From: Deltaproteobacteria bacterium
GTDB lineage: Bacteria > Desulfobacterota > Syntrophia > Syntrophales > UBA2210
Length of the DNA stretch: 20,600 bases
Direction: 5' to 3'
NCBI GenBank assembly: GCA_030603465.1
Contig: JAUVXT010000013.1
Span: 1-20,600, forward strand
Shown: positions 11,689-19,600 of the stretch, in pieces
How the letters are laid out: each line of letters begins with the position of its first letter
How positions within the stretch are numbered: position 1 is the first letter of the stretch
Made by a program: the position numbers and the translations under genes
The notes under the pieces: model-generated
Told to the model about the DNA's origin: nothing
The model's database searches: none
The model's input: only the letters and a program-made list of their open reading frames with translations

Positions 11689-12324
11689 ATGTTAGATGCA
11701 CAAGGGACTGTTTTAGCAATGAACACTGGGTCGGGGGCGGCGAAAGATATCTCTGAGATTAGTCTTGCCAACCCTACACTATTAACTTCAGTTGCACACG
11801 GCTTTTCAAACGGGAATGTTGTTGCGGCGGCGGATTTTGCCGGGCTGGATGCGGCGAGCATTAACGGGAACACCTATGTCGTGCAATTTAAAACCGATGA
11901 TACGTTTGCCATTGCCCTGGATTCTACAGCCCTGACGATCACAGACAACACTGATGCGGCGACAATGACCCCGGAGGCAACCACCGCGATAGGTGAGATT
12001 TTGGACTGGGATCTTCCGGGCGATACCCACAACATGATTGAAAAAACACACCTTGGATCGACACGGGGTGAAGAAGAGCCGGGGATTCCAAGGGGAGGAG
12101 CTACTACTTTCAATATCAACTGGACTTCGGACGATGCCGGGCTTCTGGCCGCAGAAACAGCAAGGGCGGCAAAAACCTTGAAAACCTTTACTCTGACCTA
12201 TTCAGACGCTTCAGTTCATTCTTTCACTGGGTACATTATCAGTCTTTCGGATTCTGGTACCGTAGATGAAAAGGTGGCCGGGACGATCACAATACAAAGA
12301 GTGGGGGCATTGACGTTGGCATGA
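11689..12324 (+). CDS. major tail tube protein with inserted FCCH-like beta domain
   Basis: A 211-residue protein with a TAGGAGG site. The tube protein signature is in the second half: AIGEILDWDLPGDTHNMIEK, THLGSTRGEEEPGIPRGG, FNINWTSDDAGLLAAETA, and TFTLTYSDASVHSFTGYI with a VDEKVAGTITIQRVG end, as in lambda gpV-like tail proteins. Between the first strand (MLDAQGTVLAMNTG) and AIGEIL, residues about 19-95 carry a separate pattern: ANPTLLTSVAHGFSNGNVV, then INGNTYVVQFKTDDTFAIAL. This matches the 'AnP..vT...HG...Gd.V...ing..y.V......tF.l' module annotated as E1 FCCH-like in other phage proteins. The module probably projects from the tube surface. Confidence 0.85.
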   Translation: MLDAQGTVLAMNTGSGAAKDISEISLANPTLLTSVAHGFSNGNVVAAADFAGLDAASINGNTYVVQFKTDDTFAIALDSTALTITDNTDAATMTPEATTAIGEILDWDLPGDTHNMIEKTHLGSTRGEEEPGIPRGGATTFNINWTSDDAGLLAAETARAAKTLKTFTLTYSDASVHSFTGYIISLSDSGTVDEKVAGTITIQRVGALTLA

Positions 12325-12695
12325 TAACAGGAATTAAAGAGACGACGATAAATGGGAAGCCGTATTTTCTCCGTTATACCTGGTCGGTGCTCGCGGAGGT
12401 GTCGAAGAAGTACGGCGAAAGTCCTGATCTATTCGATCCCGATACAGTGGCTTTTGTGGGGGCCGCCGGTCTCCGGGAAAGACATCCTGAAATGACCCCT
12501 GAAAAGATCATGGAGATATCCCCGCCCCTGATCCCTTTTGCAAACGATGTTCAACAGGCTTTGCAGTGGGCGTATTTTGGGGACGAGGGTGTGCCTGAAA
12601 GCGATGTAAAAAAAAAGCAGACCCTGACTGGCTCTCTCAGTCATATCGTGCGGCGGTTGTTTCGGGTATTTCACCGACGGAGTTCTGGGATTTAA
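12321..12695 (+). CDS. tail assembly chaperone, short form (gpG-like)
   Basis: A 124-residue protein from an ATGA overlap with the tail tube gene. Like lambda gpG, it sits between tail tube and tape measure genes and is expected to coat the tape measure protein during tail assembly. The N-terminus reads ITGIKETTINGKPYFLRYTW, then LAEVSKKYGESPDLFDPDTV and a PLIPFANDVQQALQWAYFGD helix. The last residues (about 100-124) are read in zero frame past the slippery site and are basic. The longer frameshift product shares its first 98-99 residues. Confidence 0.85.
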   Translation: MITGIKETTINGKPYFLRYTWSVLAEVSKKYGESPDLFDPDTVAFVGAAGLRERHPEMTPEKIMEISPPLIPFANDVQQALQWAYFGDEGVPESDVKKKQTLTGSLSHIVRRLFRVFHRRSSGI

Positions 12696-12889
12696 CCCCG
12701 TATCAGACCCGGATAGCAATGGAGGCCACCCTTGAGAGGTCTGACAAACAGGCTTGGATGATAGCGGCATTCACCCGGGCAAAAAAGTTGCCGAAGTTTG
12801 AGAAGTTGAACAGGGGATCAAAAGTGAAAAAAGACGGGCTTAATCTGAAGAGGGAACTTGAAGGTCTGGCAGCGAAAGAGAGGAAATAA
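12321..12889 (+). CDS. tail assembly chaperone fusion (gpGT-like) made by -1 frameshift
   Basis: A -1 shift at A AAA AAG (12611-12617) joins the gpG-like frame to an ORF with no start of its own, giving about 189 residues. The extension reads ADPDWLSQSYRAAVVSGISP, then TEFWDLTPYQTRIAMEATLE and KQAWMIAAFTRAKKLPKFEK, ending with a basic tail at TAA 12887-12889. The 'SP-x-E-F-W-x-L-T-P' and 'AW-x-x-A-x-x-R-x-K-x-L-P' boxes are hallmarks of the gpT-like part of this chaperone pair. The fusion:short-form ratio matters for tail assembly in known phages. The stop overlaps the tape measure ATG (TAATG). Confidence 0.87.
12611..12643 (+). promoter_or_regulatory. programmed -1 ribosomal frameshift signal
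   Basis: The heptamer A AAA AAG (12611-12617) is in the correct zero-frame phase (GTA AAA AAA AAG). After a 7-base spacer comes a hairpin: TGACTG (12625-12630), a 7-base loop, and CAGTCA (12638-12643). The nine-A run (12608-12616) gives an additional upstream slip phase. Shifting to -1 opens the gpT-like frame through to 12889. Confidence 0.88.
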
Positions 12890-15312
12890 TGGCAGCGCAA
12901 CCAGTAGGAAGTCTGAGGGTTGATTTGAGTGCTAGTATAGCTGCCTTCAAAACAAACATGAAGGCTGCAAGGGATTCCGTTTTCAAAAACGGGTCTGCTA
13001 TGCAAAGAACCATGCACAAAGTAAAGAGAAGTTTTGACAATACCATCAAATCCATTGGAATGATAGCGGGGGCATATGTGGGATTTTACGCCGGAGTCCG
13101 TGCCATCAAATCCATCATTACCGAAGCCGCAAATTACGAGACAGCTCTCATTAATATGGCGAAGGTGACAGATCAGAGCTTTGAGATAATCGACAAAACA
13201 ATAAAAGGTGTTGCCCCGGAAATCGGAAACTATACCGAGCTGATGAAGGGTTACTATCAGGTTATTTCTGCTGGAGTCACCGATCCCAAAAAAGCACTTG
13301 ATATGCTCACTGTTGCATCTAAAACCGCAAAGGTGGCCGGAATAGATCAAGGCGAAACAGTCAAAGCTTTAACGAAATTAATGACTGGATATGCTGGAGA
13401 AATCAAGACAGCTACCGATGCTTCTGATTTACTACTCGCAATCGAAAAGAAAGGGCAGACGCAGGTTTCGGAACTTGTCCCAGTAATCGGGAAGTTGGCA
13501 ACGATATCCCGTATGGCGGGACTTTCGGCCGAGGAGATGGGCGGTGCCTTCGCAATCCTAACGCAGACATCAGGGAGTACTGCTGAAGCGGCCGATATCC
13601 TTTCTGCCTCGCTTACAACCCTCCTGAAGCCCACCCCGCAAATGATAAAGGAATTTGAAAGGGTTGGCGGTGCCATAAACTTTATTCAGGAATCAGGATT
13701 CGAGGCATGGCTAAGAAGGATACAGAAGGCGAGCGGCGGAACACAGGCGGCGCTAACTAAAATGCTCGGCGGTAAAAAGAATGCGAGTATTGGTATTGCA
13801 TCGCTATTGGCCTACATGGATACTCTGAACGGAAGCATTGCTGAAATGACTAACCGTACCGGGAAGCTTGGGAATGCGTGGACTGAATATGAGAAAACCA
13901 CAAACGCTGCGTTGGATAAATTCAGGAACAATATACACAATATTGAGATCGTACTCGGGACAGCTCTCCTCCCAGCCCTAAATGATGTTGCAGGGAAAAC
14001 TGGAGACTGGGTTAAGCAGAATGAAAAGCTGATCGGGCAAAAATTCGACGAGTACGTCAAGGCTACCGGTGCGGCCTTGAAGACCCTAGTTTCCGTGTAT
14101 AATTCGATGCCCGACGGAGCGATAGATGCCGGAATCGTCGGCTTTATTCTTGCCGGAAAGTACGGACCACTGAAGCTGGCAATCGCGCTTGTGGCAATCA
14201 ATGACGCGATGCACAACATTGGTAATAGCTTCGGGGATATAAGGGGAAAATCTGATGCACTTTCTGAAAACGTAAAAAATATATGGGACGTTCTGACTGG
14301 AAAACGAGATTGGAATACCGGGAAGCTGAAGGACGGATTAAAGGAGGTTGCCAAGGAAGCCGAGAATACTAGCCGTGTTATCATTGATATTTCCAAGAGC
14401 ATCAAGGCTCTATCTTCTAGCGATGGTGACGGCGGGATTGACCCAGTAATCAACCCCAACGAGGAAGCCATACAGAGGCAGATCAAGGCCCTTGAACTCC
14501 TGCGAGACACCTACGGCATGATCGCCACCGATATAACTCTGTATAAGCTTGCTCTCAAGAATGCCACACCAGAGCAATTAAAACTTGCTGAATCAATCCT
14601 CGAAACGACCGAAAACATGAAGGCAGTTACAGCAACCGATGACGCCATTATACAAATGATGGCTGACATCGATGAGGGTGCGAAGGCTTCAGCTAAGAGT
14701 CTCCAGGACATGGCAGAGGAAGGCAAATCAGCAATGGAAGTCCTGACCGATGCAGTCAAGGGATTTGGGGACGAATCGGCACAGGCAATTACCGATTTTG
14801 CCTTAACGGGCAAAACTTCCTTTTCTGACATGATTGATTCGATGATTCATGATCTTATAAAGATGATGGTCTATCAGCAGATCACGGGGCCTCTTTTTAG
14901 TTCAATATCTGGTGGACTTGGTTCCTTATTCACCTCTGCCAAAGGCAACGCCTTCCAAGGGGGCAATGTAATTCCGTTTGCAAAGGGTGGGATTGTAACT
15001 CGTCCTACTGTCTTTCCTATGGCTCAAGGGGCCGGATTGATGGGTGAAGCCGGGCCGGAGGCTGTGTTGCCTCTGAAGCGGGGGGCAGGAGGTAATCTTG
15101 GAGTCGAGGCTTCGGGCGGCGGAGTAGAAGTTAATATCATCAATAATGTCGGGGCCGACGTGACAACCTCAGAGCGAAAAACAGCCGGGGGGATAGAGAT
15201 TGATGTCATGATAGACAATGCAGTCGCAAAGAAACTCGGGCAATTTGGAAGTCAATCAAACAAAGCTATGCGTCAAAATTATGGTGCACAGCAGAGATTA
15301 ACAGGGAGATAG
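12889..15312 (+). CDS. tail tape measure protein
   Basis: An 807-residue protein starting by TAATG overlap. It sets tail length and passes through the tube; at about 0.15 nm per residue it predicts a tail near 120 nm. The N-terminus is coiled and basic (FKTNMKAARDSVFKNG). Residues about 60-270 match the TP901-type tape measure core: EAANYETALINMAKVTDQSF, MKGYYQVISAGVTDPKKALD, VSELVPVIGKLATISRMAGL and TSGSTAEAADILSASLTTLL. The middle has helical and hydrophobic stretches (for example about 400-450). The C-terminus is lambda gpH-like: FGDESAQAITDFALTGKTSF, then MMVYQQITGPLFSSISGG, and the Gly-rich FAKGGIVTRPTVFPMAQG and LMGEAGPEAVLPLKRG. No lytic transglycosylase motif is seen. Confidence 0.95.
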   Translation: MAAQPVGSLRVDLSASIAAFKTNMKAARDSVFKNGSAMQRTMHKVKRSFDNTIKSIGMIAGAYVGFYAGVRAIKSIITEAANYETALINMAKVTDQSFEIIDKTIKGVAPEIGNYTELMKGYYQVISAGVTDPKKALDMLTVASKTAKVAGIDQGETVKALTKLMTGYAGEIKTATDASDLLLAIEKKGQTQVSELVPVIGKLATISRMAGLSAEEMGGAFAILTQTSGSTAEAADILSASLTTLLKPTPQMIKEFERVGGAINFIQESGFEAWLRRIQKASGGTQAALTKMLGGKKNASIGIASLLAYMDTLNGSIAEMTNRTGKLGNAWTEYEKTTNAALDKFRNNIHNIEIVLGTALLPALNDVAGKTGDWVKQNEKLIGQKFDEYVKATGAALKTLVSVYNSMPDGAIDAGIVGFILAGKYGPLKLAIALVAINDAMHNIGNSFGDIRGKSDALSENVKNIWDVLTGKRDWNTGKLKDGLKEVAKEAENTSRVIIDISKSIKALSSSDGDGGIDPVINPNEEAIQRQIKALELLRDTYGMIATDITLYKLALKNATPEQLKLAESILETTENMKAVTATDDAIIQMMADIDEGAKASAKSLQDMAEEGKSAMEVLTDAVKGFGDESAQAITDFALTGKTSFSDMIDSMIHDLIKMMVYQQITGPLFSSISGGLGSLFTSAKGNAFQGGNVIPFAKGGIVTRPTVFPMAQGAGLMGEAGPEAVLPLKRGAGGNLGVEASGGGVEVNIINNVGADVTTSERKTAGGIEIDVMIDNAVAKKLGQFGSQSNKAMRQNYGAQQRLTGR

Positions 15313-15315
15313 ATT

Positions 15316-15672
15316 ATGTCAGTCCCAGCATGGCCCGGAACATTGCCAACTAAATTATATGTTTCAGGATATGGTCAATCGTCTCCAGACATAACGATTA
15401 AGTCAGAGATGGATGCAGGCCCGGCGAAGGTCAGGCGTAGATTTACGGCAGGCGTGACACCTGTTTCCGGGACAATGATCTTGACGGCAGCACAGTTGGC
15501 GACATTTATCACATTCTTTGAAACCACGACCCTTGGAGGGTCTCTTAGATTCTCATGGACAAAGCCCCCGGCCCATTCAGTGGCGTGTGAGCTGAGGTTC
15601 ACGGCGGTTCCTGCGTGGACACAAGTTGAAGGGAAATATAAAATCAGTCTCTCATTGGAGGTACTACCATAA
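15316..15672 (+). CDS. minor tail protein (tail-tip, gpM-position)
   Basis: A 118-residue protein 3 bp after the tape measure gene (AGGGAGA upstream). It reads VPAWPGTLPTKLYVSGYG, then ITIKSEMDAGPAKVRRRFTA, LTAAQLATFITFFETTTLGG and FSWTKPPAHSVACELRFT. The 'R-x-x-M-D-x-G-P-A-K-x-R-R-R-x-T' and 'F-W-P..' style recurs in small tail-tip proteins that follow tape measure genes, in the place lambda gpM holds. Role in tip assembly is inferred from position. It overlaps the next gene by TAATG (15670-15674). Confidence 0.75.
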   Translation: MSVPAWPGTLPTKLYVSGYGQSSPDITIKSEMDAGPAKVRRRFTAGVTPVSGTMILTAAQLATFITFFETTTLGGSLRFSWTKPPAHSVACELRFTAVPAWTQVEGKYKISLSLEVLP

Positions 15673-16184
15673 TGCCGACCGTTAGCCTCAACTTCAGGGA
15701 AGCTGCCTACGCACAGGAAACCGGGAGGGTTCCGATTGCACTTATTACATTGTCCCATGATGACCTTGCGGCAGATATTTTAATCAGCACAGATCCCACG
15801 GCGGAACTGGGAGGACTGACCACCGACACTGAGAAGGTTTACGGGACGACATCGAATCTTGAAGACTATGTATTCCTCCCGGTCAGAATCAAACTCCCGG
15901 ATGATACGGATGATGGGCCGGGAGAGATGCAGCTTGAGATTGATAATGTCCACAGGGCATATACAGAGACAATCAGAAGCGTATTTACTCCTGTGACCTG
16001 CCAGGTTGATATTGTGATGGACAACGCCCTCGATACGATTGACGCGTCATGGCCGGAATTTAAACTACTGAACATAAAGTACAACGCAACAACGATCACC
16101 GGGACGCTGAGACTGGAAACATTGGAAACAGAACCCTATCCTGCGGGGAGTTTCGTTCCTTCATATTTTTCGGGGCTGTTTTAG
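15672..16184 (+). CDS. tail-tip protein, DUF1833 family
   Basis: A 170-residue protein from a TAATG overlap. DUF1833 features are seen: SLNFREAAYAQETGRVPIAL, LITLSHDDLAADILISTDP, YVFLPVRIKLPDDTDDGPG, MQLEIDNVHRAYTETIRS and the closing LRLETLETEPYPAGSFVPSY with FSGLF. These proteins lie between gpM-like and NlpC/P60 genes, in the lambda gpL position, and belong to the tail tip. A 71-bp gap follows. It contains only a 15-codon ATG frame (16187-16234) that I do not call a gene. Confidence 0.88.
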   Translation: MPTVSLNFREAAYAQETGRVPIALITLSHDDLAADILISTDPTAELGGLTTDTEKVYGTTSNLEDYVFLPVRIKLPDDTDDGPGEMQLEIDNVHRAYTETIRSVFTPVTCQVDIVMDNALDTIDASWPEFKLLNIKYNATTITGTLRLETLETEPYPAGSFVPSYFSGLF

Positions 16185-16255
16185 GCATGGCTACATATAG
16201 GCAGGGCCGAGATAAGGCCGTACAGGGCAATTGAGAGGGTCGTTAAATTACTAAT

Positions 16256-16645
16256 ATGATTGAATATATTGGAATCCCATTTTTAAAGGACGGAATCGAC
16301 CGGAACGGGCTGGATTGCTGGAGATTAGTTGTCATGGTCTATAAAGAAAGGCTTGGAATTGACCTACCATCCTTCTCTGGCATTTTTGTTGACGGCTCTC
16401 TGGCTTCATTAAGGAAAGTAACCCGGCTCATGCGGGAAAATAAGGAAAAGTGGCAGTCAATAGAAAAGCCCCTTCCATATGATGTAATCTTGTTACGCAC
16501 CGGAAGCATGGTTTATCATTGTGGGGTAGTTATTGGACGGCGAAAGATGCTTCATGTCATGGAGGGAATCAATTCCTCAGTTGAAGAATTTACATCGTTA
16601 ATGTGGAAAGACAAGATCGAGGGTTTTTACCGCTATGTCAGATGA
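16256..16645 (+). CDS. NlpC/P60 cysteine peptidase, tail-tip (gpK-like)
   Basis: A 129-residue single-domain NlpC/P60 enzyme that cleaves peptidoglycan stem peptides, probably opening the cell wall during DNA entry. The catalytic Cys21 lies in DRNGLDCWRLVVMVYKE, His88 in MVYHCGVVIG, and a third polar residue His100 in KMLHVMEG. The motif order is typical for phage tail-tip members. The ribosome binding site (GAGAGGG at about 16234-16240) is further from ATG 16256 than normal, so initiation may be weak. The last 11 bp overlap the large tail-tip gene. Confidence 0.88.
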   Translation: MIEYIGIPFLKDGIDRNGLDCWRLVVMVYKERLGIDLPSFSGIFVDGSLASLRKVTRLMRENKEKWQSIEKPLPYDVILLRTGSMVYHCGVVIGRRKMLHVMEGINSSVEEFTSLMWKDKIEGFYRYVR

Positions 16646-19600
16646 TAGGCAAATAATAGTAAGCCCGATGGCTTTCCACGCTCCGAAGGTTGCGCGTGTG
16701 CCTCAAGGTGCGTCCATCAGGGAGATTGTGGCCTCTCTATATCCTGACCTCTTCTATGTGATTGTGGAGGTTGACGGTGTTCCTGTCCCTGTGGAAAAGT
16801 GGGGAATTACGCCCTCTATTGACTCTCATGTCCTTGTTTATGCCCCTCTGCATGGTGGAGAAGGGAAGAACCCGCTCCGCACATTGCTTACAATCGCGGT
16901 TATAGTGGCTGCTGGTGCCGTGTCGGGTGGGGCGCTTTCTATCGGTTTTGGAATTGGGACGGGTGGCACATTTTTGGGTGTCGGGAGTTTAAGCGCGGCC
17001 TTTGCCGGGGCCGGAGTAATGACCGCTGGGATGCTGCTTGTCAACGCCTTGGCGCCTATCAAACAGCCTAGGGTTAGCTTATCCGGCCAGGATTACGAGG
17101 ACTCCCCAACCTATTCAATCGGCGCCAAGGCAAATCAAGAGTGCCCCTGGGGAGCGATACCCTCAATCTTGGGAAGACATAGGGTCTATCCACCCCTCGG
17201 GGCGAAATCCTATACAGAGATTGTCGGGTCAGACGAATATCTCAGGATGCTCGTTGTCTGGGGTTATGGCCCGATGAGAATTGAAGACCTGAAACTTGGC
17301 GAGACTGCCTTGACTTCTTTTGATGATGTTGAAATCGAGACAAGAGAGGGATGGTCAACAGATACAGATCTAACATTATTTCCTGGAACAGTCACACAAA
17401 CCACTGTCGGGGTGATCCTGTCTTCAGTGGCGGGCCGAGTGGTAAGGACCGCCGAACCGAATGTTGATGAGCTGTCCGTTGACATTACATTCCCCGGTGG
17501 GCTGGTAGAGTTCAATAACAGCGGAGGCCGGGTGGAAGAAACGGTTGAGGTTACCGTCGAATACAGAGAATTGCCGAGTGGGGGGTGGGTTTCGGTACCT
17601 GGTACAAGGGCGGTCTCGGTTTCCGGGACGTCCCTTTTCCCATCCCTCGTAACCCCTGGGACATTCTCGGTGTACGTATCAAGCCCGGAAGCTGTAATCT
17701 CCACGGCGGCTGGGACGGGTGAACTTGGTGGAAAATATAGAATAGGCCAGTATGTTGTTTCAGGAGGGGCCATAACTTCAGTCACAAATTTATCCCCCGC
17801 TGGCGTGACGGGTCTTGTTTGTAGCTATACCCTTCGGATAAAAACGAATTATCCTAGCATTACAACAGAGGACGGGGTAGCTGTAACGGGCGGAACTGCA
17901 GGAACTAAGGTGTACAATAACTCAAGTTTTACCGATTTGACTACATCGGCTATCAGAAGGGGTGTTCAGTGGCCGGTAGACCCAACTAAATCGTACGAGG
18001 TCGGTCTGACCCGGGCAACCGCAGATACAGACGATCCACAAATCATCGATAAGGTATATTGGACATACCTCCGAAGTATTGAGACGGAGTATCCTATCAG
18101 CTTTCCGGAGGATCTTGCGGTATCGGCTATTAGGATAAAAGCAACCGATCAACTCAATGGGATGATATCAGACCTTAACGGTGTTGTGTCGTCCTACTGT
18201 CCCGTGTGGGATGATGTCGGCGAGGAGTGGGGCTCTGTTGAAGCAGATTATGAAGTCACGAGTAATCCGGCGGCCTTGATTCGGAACGTCCTGATGGGGA
18301 ACGCCAACGCGAGGGCAAGGGCTTCGACTCAGATCGACAATGATACCCTCGGTGATTTTTACGAGTTTTGTGAGACGAACGGATATGAATTTAACATGTA
18401 TCGGGATTATAGGGCCTCAATATTCGAGACCTGTCAGGACATCGCATCTGTCGCCCGTGGATCTGTGACAATCAAGGATGGTTTGTGGTCTGTCACTGCC
18501 GACACGGGAGATCAGACCCTTGTACAGCACATCACGCCTCGTAACTCATGGGGATTCAATGCGGAAAAGATGCTCTATGACCGCCCTCATGCCTTCAGAA
18601 TTAAATTTAAAAACGCCGATAACGGATATGCGGATGATGAGCGGACAATCTACGATGACGGGTATAACTCCGGGAACGCGACCCTGTTCGAGTCGATAGA
18701 GTTCCCCGGTATAGTAGACCCCGATTTGATCTGGAAGTTCGGAAGATTCCATATTGCACAAGCCAGGTTAAGACCCGAAGTCTACTCTCTTTATATGGAC
18801 TTTGAGCATCTTGCTTGTCGTAGAGGTGACAAGGTAAGGGTGTCCCATGATGTCCCATTGTGGGGATCTGGGTGGGGCCGGGTGAAGTCTCTCACGACGG
18901 ACGGTGGGAATATCACCCACATCACCCTTGACGAATCAGTGACTATGGAGGCCGGTAAGACTTATGCCTGTCGGTTCCGTCTTGCAGATGGAAGTACCCT
19001 CGTTCTGCCGATTGAATTAGATGTCGGAGAGACAGCAATCCTTGAATTGACAACCCCTCTATTGATAGCCTCCGGCCCGGAGGTGGGCGATTTGGCCATG
19101 TTCGGGGAGACGGACAGTGAGACCGTAGAGCTTTTGGTTCATTCAATCAAGCGAGCTGGAGACTTTACCGCTCAGATATTCTTGGTTGACATAGGCTCAT
19201 ACGGGCTTCCGTCAACTGAACACCTTGTAGGCTACTGGGCGTTAGACGATGGAAGTGGGAGTGTTGCAGTTGATGGAAGTGGAAATGGGAATGATGGAAC
19301 ACTTACGGGTAATCCTACTTGGGATACTGGTATAGTTGGTGGTGGTTTATTAGTTAATGCTGCAAATGAAAAATGTACAAAAACGTGGGATAAAGATTGG
19401 TCTGCAATGTCTTTGTCTTTTTGGGTGAGGGCAAATAGTTTATCAGGTAGTTGGCAGGACATCATTACGCCGACAGGGGCCGAGGCAGGACGACTTCATT
19501 TTCGTTCCAGCGACAATATGTTTGAATGGTATGACATTCTGGATGGGCCTTCAAAACTTAGTGCAGGAATAGCCCCAACAATAGGCACAAATCATCATGT

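Noticed and set aside
12703..14510. Minus-strand frames opposite the tape measure gene
   Set aside because: They lie fully within the chaperone and tape measure genes, whose translations match known families.
16187..16234. 15-codon ORF in the gap before the NlpC/P60 gene
   Set aside because: It is too short to judge and has no clear ribosome site; it could at most be a leader peptide.
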